A DNA stretch of 32,022 bases. Source: Alphaproteobacteria bacterium (GTDB lineage: Bacteria; Pseudomonadota; Alphaproteobacteria; Micavibrionales; Micavibrionaceae). The stretch is from NCBI GenBank assembly GCA_023301785.1, contig JALZUF010000202.1:1-32022 (forward strand), given 5' to 3'. The notes below the pieces were generated by a model that did not search any database, was not told the origin of the DNA, and saw only the letters and a program-made list of their open reading frames with translations. Made by a program: the position numbers and the translations under genes. This document shows positions 1 to 8,252 of the stretch, one piece after another. Within the stretch, counting starts at the first letter, position 1. Every line of letters starts with the position of its first letter.

Positions 1-1109
1 ACGGTTTCAAGTAATTCATCAACGCCTTCACCTGTTTGAGCCGAGATGGCTAAGATATTGTCATGAAATTTTGCGTCACGCTCGATCTCATCTTTTCGTT
101 CAGGCTTGCAAACATCAATCTTATTAATAACCTCAAAGATACGCTCATCGGTTTCGTATTCGATACCCAAATCTTTCATAATCGCGATAACATCTTTTTT
201 ATGTAAGTCGTAATCGGTTTGGGTTGCATCACGGACGTGCAAGATTACATCTGCATATTGTGTTTGATCCAATGTTGCGCGGAAAGATTCAATCAGGTGT
301 GTTGGCAAATCACTAATGAAGCCCACAGTGTCGGATAGAATTGTAACACGCCCAGAAGGAAGTTCGATACGGCGCAAGGTAGGATCAAGCGTAGCAAAGA
401 GTAGATCTTTGGCAAAAACCTTCGCGCCCGTGACGCGGTTGAACAATGTCGATTTACCCGCATTGGTATAGCCAACAAGCGCGATAACAGGGAATGGAAC
501 ACGCTCACGCGCCTTGCGCCCAAGCTCACGCGTTTTACGGACTTTTTCAAGTTCACGTTTAAGGTTTGAGATGCGTTCTGCAATCATACGGCGGTCAAGC
601 TCGATCTGACTTTCCCCTGGTCCACCAATAAAGCTCTGTCCGCCGCGTTGTCTTTCCAAGTGCGACCATGCTTTGACTAAGCGCGATTTTTGATAGTTAA
701 GCTGAGCCAGCTCAACCTGAATACGACCCTCTTTGGTTTGCGCGCGCGCGCCAAAGATTTCTAAGATCAGACCTGTACGGTCAATAATCTTGGCGTTGAA
801 TTGCTTTTCAAGGTTACGTTGCTGAACGGGTGACAATGTATAATTAATCATCACGATATTAGGTTCATGTTCCTTTATCGCTTTATGGATGTTCTCTCGT
901 GTACCTTTACCAAACAGATGCCCTGGATTAATGCGGCTAATGTTTACTTGCATCGCATCAGCGATATCCAAGTTAATGGCTTTTGCCAAGCCACAGGCTT
1001 CGCCCATGGCTTGTTCAGCATCCCCACGCTCTAATGTTGGGGTCTTGGTAAAAATAGGATGAACGATCAGCGCCGTTTCAGCCTGCTCTGTATGAATTAT
1101 TTCTGACAA
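1..1109 (-). CDS. hflX: HflX ribosome-associated GTPase (partial, C-terminus off the left edge)
   Basis: HflX is a GTPase that binds 50S subunits and splits or rescues stalled ribosomes. About 369 codons are visible. The N-terminal HflX domain spans roughly residues 10-200 and includes the family signature GGPGESQIELDRR at 162-174. A G domain follows, with G1 GYTNAGKS (213-220), G3 DTVG (260-263) and G4 NKID (329-332). The C-terminal end lies beyond position 1. The only reasonable start is a TTG at 1109-1107: the frame is closed by the hfq stop codon two codons upstream, and the next in-frame ATG is at residue 35, inside the conserved domain. The gene follows hfq with 3 nt between stop and start, so the two are almost certainly co-transcribed and probably translationally coupled. 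The hfq-hflX pairing is classical in proteobacteria. Identity is secure; the TTG start is an inference. Confidence 0.96.
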   Translation of the reverse strand, partial: MSEIIHTEQAETALIVHPIFTKTPTLERGDAEQAMGEACGLAKAINLDIADAMQVNISRINPGHLFGKGTRENIHKAIKEHEPNIVMINYTLSPVQQRNLEKQFNAKIIDRTGLILEIFGARAQTKEGRIQVELAQLNYQKSRLVKAWSHLERQRGGQSFIGGPGESQIELDRRMIAERISNLKRELEKVRKTRELGRKARERVPFPVIALVGYTNAGKSTLFNRVTGAKVFAKDLLFATLDPTLRRIELPSGRVTILSDTVGFISDLPTHLIESFRATLDQTQYADVILHVRDATQTDYDLHKKDVIAIMKDLGIEYETDERIFEVINKIDVCKPERKDEIERDAKFHDNILAISAQTGEGVDELLET

Positions 1110-1112
1110 GAC

Positions 1113-1358
1113 TTATTCGTCTTCACCATGTTCTTGCAAGTCCAAAGGCCCGCCCGGCATGATTGTTGAAATCGCGTGTTTATAAACCAGTTGAACATGG
1201 CTTTCACGGCGAAGCAGCATAGAAAAATTATCGAACCACGTAATAACACCTTGCAGCTTAACGCCGTTCACAAGGAAGACAGTCACAGTCATTTTTTCTT
1301 TACGGATTTTATTGAGGAAAACGTCTTGAACGTTTTGAGTTTTTGTTTTTTCGGGCAT
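1113..1358 (-). CDS. hfq: RNA chaperone Hfq
   Basis: Hfq is a hexameric Sm-like protein that promotes pairing of small RNAs with mRNAs. The 81-aa product has the Sm1 part ([19 protein letters not shown], about residues 27-45) and the Sm2 motif YKHAIST (59-65), where the conserved YKHA contributes to the RNA-binding pore. The C-terminal tail is short (about 10 residues, acidic), as is usual in alphaproteobacteria. An AAGAGGA-type ribosome binding site precedes the ATG at 1358. A plausible own promoter lies in the 76-bp gap behind the HAD gene. Downstream hflX starts 3 nt after the stop, in the same frame. Call is secure. Confidence 0.97.
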   Translation of the reverse strand: MPEKTKTQNVQDVFLNKIRKEKMTVTVFLVNGVKLQGVITWFDNFSMLLRRESHVQLVYKHAISTIMPGGPLDLQEHGEDE

Positions 1359-1400
1359 CTATAATGATCCTCTTATTATGTTTTATCTCTATTAAGGTCT

Positions 1401-1429
1401 TAATTAGCGCGTAATCTAAGGTATATCAA
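1401..1429 (-). promoter_or_regulatory. Putative sigma-70 promoter of hfq-hflX
   Basis: On the minus strand, TTGATA (1429-1424) and TAATTA (1406-1401) are separated by 17 nt. The predicted start of transcription is near 1394, giving a leader of about 36 nt with an AGAGGA ribosome binding site before the hfq ATG. The -35 element begins only 5 bp after the HAD stop codon. Motif-based only; the AT-rich background makes chance matches possible. Confidence 0.45.
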
Positions 1430-1434
1430 GGGTT

Positions 1435-2124
1435 TTATGCGGCTTTGGCTGTATTTAGAAGGTCTATAAGCTCGCTTAAATTATGACAGGCGTAATCTGG
1501 CGCGTATTTTTCGATCAAATCAGGTCTGGGTTTATCGGATTGAACAAGAACAACATCACACTTGGCGTTTTGAGCACAAAGCAAATCTGTTTCGGTGTCG
1601 CCAACATAAAGAATATCCTGAGGTGTTAAATCACCTTGTTTTTGACCAAGGGCCATGTAAAGCGGATCAGCGGCAGGTTTATCTTTTTCTGCCTGTCCCG
1701 CACCAACAATAGTTTCAAATTGGTCACGCCAGCCGACATGGTCAACTTCGATGTTCAACGTTTTATGACGCTTATTGCTAACGATACTCATAGGGATATT
1801 GTGCGATGTAATATTTTCAAATAAATCAATCACACCATCCATAGGTTTTAAATATTTCAAATGATGCTCTTCAACATAGCCATAGAGAATATCTTGCGCC
1901 TCATCAGATTTATCTCCGTATACAAGTGGATAATATTCGCGCGCAGACATACTGGCTTGACCAAGAAAATCTTCCATCGTCCAAAGGTCGTGATCGTAAT
2001 GTTTGCGAACATGGTTATGAGCGTCCAAAATAAGACCGCATGTGTCAACCAATGTGCCATCCCAATCAAAGATGATGGCTTTATATTTTGATATAATCAT
2101 TTTATCTATAGTCCCGCTTCCCAT
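1435..2124 (-). CDS. HAD-superfamily phosphatase, phosphoglycolate phosphatase-like
   Basis: A 229-aa HAD hydrolase with all four motifs: DWDGT with nucleophile D20 and acid/base D22, motif II S116-N117 (SIVSNK), motif III K149 (EKDKP) and motif IV VGDTETD (D176, D180). The helical cap between motifs I and II (about 30-105) is of the Gph/PGPase type. Likely a small-molecule phosphatase; phosphoglycolate is the commonest assignment, but the substrate cannot be read from the sequence. The ATG at 2124 has GGAGAG 8 nt upstream and overlaps the aminotransferase stop by 19 nt. An alternative ATG at 2100 (221 aa) removes the overlap but has no clear binding site. It lies between dat and hfq, a slot normally without a HAD gene in the ntrYX-trkA-hfq order I know. 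Confidence 0.85.
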   Translation of the reverse strand: MGSGTIDKMIISKYKAIIFDWDGTLVDTCGLILDAHNHVRKHYDHDLWTMEDFLGQASMSAREYYPLVYGDKSDEAQDILYGYVEEHHLKYLKPMDGVIDLFENITSHNIPMSIVSNKRHKTLNIEVDHVGWRDQFETIVGAGQAEKDKPAADPLYMALGQKQGDLTPQDILYVGDTETDLLCAQNAKCDVVLVQSDKPRPDLIEKYAPDYACHNLSELIDLLNTAKAA

Positions 2125-2981
2125 GAAATTTGCTCTCCGCGCAAGCCATCGGCATAGGCGCGATATTCTTTATATAAAAGTTCAGTAATTTTCCCACGTT
2201 TACCATTAAAAATGTCATGTCCATCAATATTGTTAATAGGAACAATTAAAGACGTTGCACTTGAGTTAAAGGCCTCATCAGCTTCATAAGCTTCTTGAGG
2301 TTTAAATTTACGCTCTTCAAATTTAATATCACTATCACGACAAAGCTTTTCGATTGCCGTACGTGTTATACCTTTTAAAATATTATGCGAGACTGGGCGG
2401 GTAATAATGGTGCCATCTTTAATGATATAGGCGTTGCTGGCAGAGGCTTCGTTCACGTAGCCTTCTGGGTCTAGCATCCATGCGTCGCCATAACCTTCAT
2501 CAAGCGCATTCTGTTTAGCCATTGACTGCGGGAGCAATAACACGGTTTTAATATCACGGCGTTTCCAGCGTTGATCTTCAGTTGTCTTAACGCTTATGGG
2601 CGAAATTTGACCACTGAAATCATAATCATAGGCGATGATAAAAAGTGTTTGCGGTGTGTCCGCATCAGGAAAAGCAAAGTCTCGTTTCGCGGCGCCGCGT
2701 GATACCTGTAGGTAGATGGCCGCATTTTTTTGACGGTTACGTCGAACAACTTCACGCATTAAAAAGCGTAAACTTTCCCGCGTAACGGGCATATCCATTT
2801 GAAGCTCTTTTAAGGAACGTTCTAGACGATCCAAGTGTCCAGTTTCATCCGCCATATGACCATGAATACAGGCGATGACTTCGTAGACGCCATCACCCAT
2901 CAAGAACCCACGATCTTCTGGGCTGACTGAGGCGTGAGCAGGAGAAATATATTGTCCATTTAAATAACAAATACGTGACAT
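2106..2981 (-). CDS. dat: D-amino-acid aminotransferase (PLP fold type IV)
   Basis: Transfers the amino group between D-amino acids and 2-oxo acids, for example D-alanine + 2-oxoglutarate to D-glutamate + pyruvate, linking D-amino-acid pools for peptidoglycan. The 291-aa protein has the N-terminal EDRGFLMGDGVYEV signature (22-35). The PLP lysine falls at K145 (RRDIKTVLL), the same number as in the Bacillus enzyme. Next come the NEASASN element (E178) and the phosphate-binding LKGITR region. Branched-chain aminotransferases and 4-amino-4-deoxychorismate lyase share this fold, but the GDGVYE start and spacing favour the D-specific type. The ATG overlaps the trkA stop by one base (TAATG), indicating translational coupling. 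Cytoplasmic. The family is sure; exact donor specificity is inferred. Confidence 0.87.
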   Translation of the reverse strand: MSRICYLNGQYISPAHASVSPEDRGFLMGDGVYEVIACIHGHMADETGHLDRLERSLKELQMDMPVTRESLRFLMREVVRRNRQKNAAIYLQVSRGAAKRDFAFPDADTPQTLFIIAYDYDFSGQISPISVKTTEDQRWKRRDIKTVLLLPQSMAKQNALDEGYGDAWMLDPEGYVNEASASNAYIIKDGTIITRPVSHNILKGITRTAIEKLCRDSDIKFEERKFKPQEAYEADEAFNSSATSLIVPINNIDGHDIFNGKRGKITELLYKEYRAYADGLRGEQISWEAGL

Positions 2982-4357
2982 TAGAATATATCCACTTGTG
3001 CTGAGAACATTTTTTCGACGCTGTGCGCTTCGCCTTGTTTTGTTAAGATAACAACGTGGTCCCCCGCTTTGATAGAGGTTTCTGCCGTTGGCATAATTGT
3101 CTCATTATTACGTATGATGGCACAAACATACACGTCCTTCGGGAAGTCTATGTTTTTCATCGGCGTGTTAAGAATACTGGTGGATTCAGAGGCTTCGATT
3201 TCTAATACTTCGGCGTAATTACCAAGAAGATTATGAACGGCTTTAACGCGCCCTCTTCTAACGTGGCGCATAACGCTTGATACGGTTATGGCTTTGGGGG
3301 AAACCACAGCGCCTAAACCAAGTGTACCTGTGACGGCATTATAGCTCTCTCGGTTCACTAATGGGATGACACGGTCGCAGCCATATTGTTTGGCCAATAA
3401 GCTGGCGAGGATGTTTGTTTCATCATCTTCTGTAACGGCAATCAATGTATCTGTTTGTGCTATATTGGCTTCTTCCAAGATTTTCTTATCAAGGCCAGAG
3501 GCATTCAATATCAAAACGTCTTCTAATATCTCGCTTAGTTCAATAGCGCGATTTGAGCAACTTTCAATTATCTTCACATTGACGTTGCTTTGAGTTTTTT
3601 GAATTTGGCGAATAAGGCTGAGGCCGATATTACCGCCACCGACGATAATGATGTCTTGTGCTTTTTGTTCTTCGTGACCAAAGCTTGCGAGAATACGCTT
3701 CAGTTGCTTTTTCTCTGCGATGAAAAAGACTTCATCGTTAATCAGCATTTGATCATCAGCCTTGGGTATGAAGCCAACACCCTTACGTACGATTGTGACA
3801 ATACGGGCATTCATGTCTGGGAATAGTGACGAGAGTTGTTTAAGGCGCGTATTCACAAGCGGGCAATCTTCTTCGCATAGCACGCCACATAGAAAGAGCT
3901 TTTCATCAGCCAATGGCGACACACTGGTCGTTCCTGGAATGGATAGGCGCATATCAAAGGCTTTTGCGACTTCAACTTCGGGCGAAATAATCACATCAAT
4001 CGGCATATGGGCACGGCTAAATAGATTTGCCCACGCAGGATCCCTGAAGACTTGGTCGCGAATACGCGCAATTTTCTTTGGGACGTTGAACAGAGAGTGA
4101 GCAACCTGACAAGCAACCATGTTGACTTCATCATGTTCCGTCACAGCGATAATCATGTCGGCCTCGTTCGCGCCAGCTGCGTTTAAGACTTCTGGGCTTG
4201 AGGCAGAGCCAACGATACCATTGGCATCTAAATCCATGTTGATGCGCGCAATCATTTCAGGCGATTGATCGATGATGGTGACGTCGTTGCTTTCGCGTGA
4301 CAAATACGCCCCGATGCTAAAGCCGACCTCTCCTGCTCCACAAATAATAACCCGCAT
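2981..4357 (-). CDS. trkA: Trk potassium uptake system NAD-binding subunit TrkA
   Basis: Cytoplasmic regulatory subunit that binds nucleotide and gates the TrkH/TrkG potassium channel. The 458-aa protein has the full two-fold RCK layout. The first Rossmann domain has GAGEVGFSIG at residues 7-16, followed by RCK_C. A second Rossmann domain has GGGNIGLSLI (240-249) and a second RCK_C ending near 450. The acidic residue closing the second strand of the first domain (VTIID, D30) fits NAD rather than NADP. No trkH/trkG gene is present in this window. The gene follows ntrX with a 15-nt gap, the standard alphaproteobacterial arrangement, and its stop overlaps the dat start. Confidence 0.95.
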   Translation of the reverse strand: MRVIICGAGEVGFSIGAYLSRESNDVTIIDQSPEMIARINMDLDANGIVGSASSPEVLNAAGANEADMIIAVTEHDEVNMVACQVAHSLFNVPKKIARIRDQVFRDPAWANLFSRAHMPIDVIISPEVEVAKAFDMRLSIPGTTSVSPLADEKLFLCGVLCEEDCPLVNTRLKQLSSLFPDMNARIVTIVRKGVGFIPKADDQMLINDEVFFIAEKKQLKRILASFGHEEQKAQDIIIVGGGNIGLSLIRQIQKTQSNVNVKIIESCSNRAIELSEILEDVLILNASGLDKKILEEANIAQTDTLIAVTEDDETNILASLLAKQYGCDRVIPLVNRESYNAVTGTLGLGAVVSPKAITVSSVMRHVRRGRVKAVHNLLGNYAEVLEIEASESTSILNTPMKNIDFPKDVYVCAIIRNNETIMPTAETSIKAGDHVVILTKQGEAHSVEKMFSAQVDIF

Positions 4358-4372
4358 ATCTAACTTTCGAAT

Positions 4373-5803
4373 TTAAGCTGTTTTAATATGGGCGACATTG
4401 CCCTGTTTGATATCTTGGTTACCATTTTGGGTGTCATTGATAGAAATATCAAGAGACTTTAATTTTCGATGCAGGGCAGAGCGCTCCATGCCGATAAATT
4501 CGGCTGTTTGAGAGACATTTCCTTTAAAGCGGGTAATTTGACGCGTTAGGTAATCTTTCTCAAAACTCTCGCGGGCCTCGCGTAAGGTCTGCGCTGTGTA
4601 ATCAATTTGCACCGAGTCGGAAGCTTCAATAGTCTTTCCCGAAAGCTCAGGAGGAAGATCTTCTTTGGTCAGTTTTGCTTTTTGATCTGGTTGTGGTGTC
4701 ATAATGGTGATCCATTCCATCATGTTCTTAAGCTGGCGGACATTACCCGGCCAAGCGTAATTTTGAAGATGAAATAGAGAATCATTAGAAAATACACGCT
4801 TAGGTTGCCCCATCTGAGCAGCAAACTGTGTAAGGAAATGTTCTATCAATGGTTTGATATCTTCGTTGCGGTCTCTTAATGATGGAATTTGTAAATTAAC
4901 AACGTTAAGGCGATAAAAAAGATCTTCTCGGAAGTCGCCTTTTTCAATCAGTGTGCTTAAATCTTTATTCGTAGACGCAAGAAAACGTACATCTACGGAA
5001 ATTGTTTCATCTGAACCAACAGGCTGAATTTTGTTTTCTTGTAAAACGCGAAGAATTTTAGCTTGGGTTTCCAAGGGCATATCTGCAATTTCATCTAAAA
5101 AAACAGTTCCTTCATTCGCTAGCTCCAGTAAGCCCTTTTTACTTTCGCCATCTTGTAACGTGCCAAACAATTCTTCTTCCAAGCGCTCAGGGTGTAGCGC
5201 AGCGCAATTTATAACCATGAAAGGGGCGTTGTTACGATTGGATAGTTTGTGAATAGTCTTTGCGACAATTTCCTTACCTGTGCCGCCCTCACCTGTGATG
5301 ATAACGCGGCTGTTAGTGGGAGCGATTTTCTCAATCTGACTTTTGATTTGTTGGATGGCAGTAGATTTACCAATAAGCTCATGATCGTTTTTGGTGTTTT
5401 CAGCTTTTAATGATTGGTTTTCTTTCTTCAGGTTCGCCGTTTCTAAGGCGCGGTTCATCATTAATAATAAACGATCGGATTTAAAGGGCTTTTCAATGAA
5501 GTCATAAGCGCCATGTTTAATGGCGGTGACGGCAGTTTCAATCGTACCGTGACCACTAATCATTAGGATAGGCAGCAACGTTTGTTCTTTTTTGATTTCT
5601 TCTAAAACTTCTAAGCCGTCTAGTTTGCTGTCTTGAAGCCAAATGTCCAAGATAACTAAGTCTGGAGTTTTGGTTTCTAAGGCTTCTAAGGCTTGTGTTG
5701 AGTTCGCAGCTTCACGCACTTTATAACCCTCATCCTCAAGGATACCGCGTATCAAACTTCTGATATCGTCTTCGTCATCAACAATAAGTATATCTTGAGC
5801 CAT
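4373..5803 (-). CDS. ntrX: Nitrogen-regulation response regulator NtrX
   Basis: DNA-binding response regulator partnered with NtrY; in alphaproteobacteria it controls nitrogen, redox and envelope functions. The 476-aa protein has a receiver domain (1-120; acidic D9/D10, phospho-acceptor D53, S83, K105), an AAA+ domain (about 142-370; Walker A GEGGTGKE 171-178, Walker B VFLDEI 234-239) and a C-terminal Fis-type helix-turn-helix (about 420-455). The GAFTGA loop that contacts sigma-54, expected after ELFG (211-214), is absent; the sequence reads GTLQDGESKKG. Loss of this loop is known in other alphaproteobacterial NtrX proteins, so this is a family trait rather than damage. It follows ntrY with a 5-nt gap. 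Confidence 0.94.
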   Translation of the reverse strand: MAQDILIVDDEDDIRSLIRGILEDEGYKVREAANSTQALEALETKTPDLVILDIWLQDSKLDGLEVLEEIKKEQTLLPILMISGHGTIETAVTAIKHGAYDFIEKPFKSDRLLLMMNRALETANLKKENQSLKAENTKNDHELIGKSTAIQQIKSQIEKIAPTNSRVIITGEGGTGKEIVAKTIHKLSNRNNAPFMVINCAALHPERLEEELFGTLQDGESKKGLLELANEGTVFLDEIADMPLETQAKILRVLQENKIQPVGSDETISVDVRFLASTNKDLSTLIEKGDFREDLFYRLNVVNLQIPSLRDRNEDIKPLIEHFLTQFAAQMGQPKRVFSNDSLFHLQNYAWPGNVRQLKNMMEWITIMTPQPDQKAKLTKEDLPPELSGKTIEASDSVQIDYTAQTLREARESFEKDYLTRQITRFKGNVSQTAEFIGMERSALHRKLKSLDISINDTQNGNQDIKQGNVAHIKTA

Positions 5804-5808
5804 GTTAG

Positions 5809-8160
5809 TTACGCGCGTTTCTTGATTGTTTGGTTAGAATGTTGTTCACCCATAGGGATCACTAAAGAAACGGTTGCGCCGCCCATATCGTTCCATTCGG
5901 GAATGTCTTTAATTTTGTTACTCGTACCTATTATCAATTCGCCACTGTGATCGCTCATGATTTTCTTTACGATGGAAAGGCCTAAGCCTGTTCCTTTGGC
6001 GCGGTGGGTAATATAAGGCTCGCTCAATTTGTTAGGGTCTTCATCCTTCGGTAAGCCTGGGCCATTATCGGCTACGGCTATGATTAGTTGATCCTCTACA
6101 TCATCGTGATGAAAGATAATATTAAGAGCACCCTTTTTGTCAGAGGATGCGATAGAATCTAACGCGTTTTGAATAAGGTTTGTGAGCGCTTGACGAATTT
6201 GCTGAATGTCACATTTGATATTTAACGCTGAATTTGAAGCGGCATTGCCAGTAATTTCAAATTCAATATCGCCGTTGGCCGCTTTTTGGAAGATCACGAT
6301 ATCTTTTAATTCAGATAGAATATTATGCTCGCGCATGATGGCTTCAGGCATACGGGCAAAATCAGAAAATTCATTTACCATGCGACCAATATCTTCTACG
6401 TGACGGATGATTGTGTCGGTACAAATTTCAAAAATTTCACGATCTTCTTTGATTTGACCAATATATTTACGGCGCAAACGTTCTGCGGATAACTGTATCG
6501 GTGTTAGAGGGTTTTTGATCTCATGAGCAATACGGCGTGCTACATCTGCCCAAGCCGCTTTACGTTGTGCAGATTGTAGTTCAGTGATGTCATCAAAAGT
6601 GAGCACTGCGCCCTGCTCCGCCTCACCAATAAGCTCAATAGCAATACGTACAATCAATGTTAATTTATGACCATCTTCGGTAACAAATGGCACCTCGGAT
6701 TGAATGATTTTGTTGGGCTTGTCATGTGCTTGCTCTAAAAGCTCTCGAAGTTCAGGCACGATGGCAGTAATATCTTGATGAATAAGCTCTTGAGAGTTTT
6801 GTCCAAACAACTCCCCTGCCATGCTGTTGGCTAAAGTAATATTACCTTTATAATTTACACCAACAACCCCCGCAGAAACACCAGTTAGAACGGTTTCAGT
6901 GAGGCGGCGACGTTGATCGAGCTGCCTGTTGGTTGTAATCAACTCGTCACGTTGCTGTTGCATCTGCTCGGTCATGCGGTTGAAGGATTGCGCCAGATAA
7001 TCAAATTCTTCAATTTGTTTTTGCCTTGGTACGCGAGCGGTCAAATCCCCTGCCCGAACGCGATCAGAGGCGGATATCATTGTACTTATAGGCGCAACCA
7101 GTTGCCTGGCCAGCACAATACCAATCCACATGGCGGCAAGAAGGAGCAAAAGCGCCACTACGACAAAAATCATCGTAACAGTGATTTGAAGGCCAGAATA
7201 CTGCCCCTCAAGCTGGGCATATTTTTCGGTTGCATCACGGGTGGATGCCAAGTGAGACAGAACAGCGGCATCAACGCGCCTTCCCACAAATAGATAATTA
7301 TCGTTCCCACTGTTAAGCTTAACAATGGCGCGGACACGATCATCGGTATCACTTGTAAGGACGACAACTTCACCGTCTTCTGCACGCTGTAAAATGTAAT
7401 CTGAGACATTTTCAAATGTTAGTGTGAAGGTAAGACCTGAGCGCGCTAAAATCCTACCAGATTGATCAAAGATCATCGCTTCCGAAAGATTTCTAAATAG
7501 GCTTTGTGTATCAAGCGCTTTTTCATAGGCGGCCTGGGAATCCATCATCATAATGGATTGGCGATCAATGTCGTTCGCCATGGCTAGGATATCGGCCTTT
7601 ATGACTTGCTGGTGCTCTTCTAAATACGCTTCGGCAACGGCTTGAGACTCAACAATCGCTGTACGGACGTTCTCGCTGAACCAAGTCTGCACCCCAAAGT
7701 GAAAGAAGAAGGCAGAGAATATCGCCATAATAATTGCGGGCAAGGCCGCCATAATACTAAAGATGGCGACCAAACGTACATGGAGATGTGAGCCAGCAAC
7801 ATTACGCTTACGACCGCTCCATATTGTGGTGATGCGTCTTGCGATTAATATCACGAGCGTTAATAAAATGATGAGGTCTATATTAAGCAACCAAATCACG
7901 GCATTGGGATTATCACCAAATGGTGGGCTTTCCTGTAAAGCGGCATAAGTGGCAAAACCGCTTACGACTGCGGCGGCGATTAAGAGGAAGGATAGTTTGG
8001 TTGCCCAGCTTCGTGTTGTAAAGCCACGGCGAAAACCATTTAAGCGGCTTTTGGGTCCCCATAAAGCATCCGCAAAGCCCTGCCAAAAAGCATAGCTGTT
8101 TGTAGGCTTGGCCTTGATTTGTTGTTGGTTTGCCGTTTTATCCATGCGCTCTTTAAACAT
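5809..8160 (-). CDS. ntrY: Nitrogen-regulation sensor histidine kinase NtrY
   Basis: Membrane sensor kinase for NtrX, 783 aa. Three N-terminal membrane helices (about 55-75, 88-108, 129-153) precede an extracytoplasmic segment (about 155-325) and a fourth helix (327-350). Then come HAMP (about 350-405), PAS (about 420-525), HisKA with phospho-acceptor H546 (IAHEIKNPLTP) and HATPase_c (N665 in the N box, DNGPG 698-702, GTGLGL 723-728). Length and layout match known NtrY. The ATG at 8160 sits directly after AAAGG with almost no spacing; an alternative ATG five codons in (8145) has AAAGAG three nt upstream, so the first five residues are uncertain. No ntrBC genes lie upstream; the next gene, ispDF, diverges. 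Confidence 0.95.
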   Translation of the reverse strand: MFKERMDKTANQQQIKAKPTNSYAFWQGFADALWGPKSRLNGFRRGFTTRSWATKLSFLLIAAAVVSGFATYAALQESPPFGDNPNAVIWLLNIDLIILLTLVILIARRITTIWSGRKRNVAGSHLHVRLVAIFSIMAALPAIIMAIFSAFFFHFGVQTWFSENVRTAIVESQAVAEAYLEEHQQVIKADILAMANDIDRQSIMMMDSQAAYEKALDTQSLFRNLSEAMIFDQSGRILARSGLTFTLTFENVSDYILQRAEDGEVVVLTSDTDDRVRAIVKLNSGNDNYLFVGRRVDAAVLSHLASTRDATEKYAQLEGQYSGLQITVTMIFVVVALLLLLAAMWIGIVLARQLVAPISTMISASDRVRAGDLTARVPRQKQIEEFDYLAQSFNRMTEQMQQQRDELITTNRQLDQRRRLTETVLTGVSAGVVGVNYKGNITLANSMAGELFGQNSQELIHQDITAIVPELRELLEQAHDKPNKIIQSEVPFVTEDGHKLTLIVRIAIELIGEAEQGAVLTFDDITELQSAQRKAAWADVARRIAHEIKNPLTPIQLSAERLRRKYIGQIKEDREIFEICTDTIIRHVEDIGRMVNEFSDFARMPEAIMREHNILSELKDIVIFQKAANGDIEFEITGNAASNSALNIKCDIQQIRQALTNLIQNALDSIASSDKKGALNIIFHHDDVEDQLIIAVADNGPGLPKDEDPNKLSEPYITHRAKGTGLGLSIVKKIMSDHSGELIIGTSNKIKDIPEWNDMGGATVSLVIPMGEQHSNQTIKKRA

Positions 8161-8192
8161 CCTTTAAGGGAAGTCTATAATCATATGATCGA

Positions 8193-8221
8193 TTGACTTA
8201 GGTATCTGTTAGGACTATCAA
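8193..8221 (+). promoter_or_regulatory. Putative promoter of ispDF-pgpA-cinA
   Basis: TTGACT (8193-8198), a 17-nt spacer and TATCAA (8216-8221) lie in the 92-bp gap between divergent ntrY and ispDF. Predicted transcription start is near 8228, about 25 nt before the ispDF ATG. I could not find an equally good minus-strand promoter for ntrY here. Motif-based. Confidence 0.5.
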
Positions 8222-8252
8222 CAATTTAGTGTAAAAAAGCAAGTTAATAAAT

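Noticed and set aside
2101-2124. HAD/dat overlap as a frameshift or annotation error
   Set aside because: Both reading frames are intact and a good GGAGAG site supports the overlapping start; short overlaps are frequent in this window.
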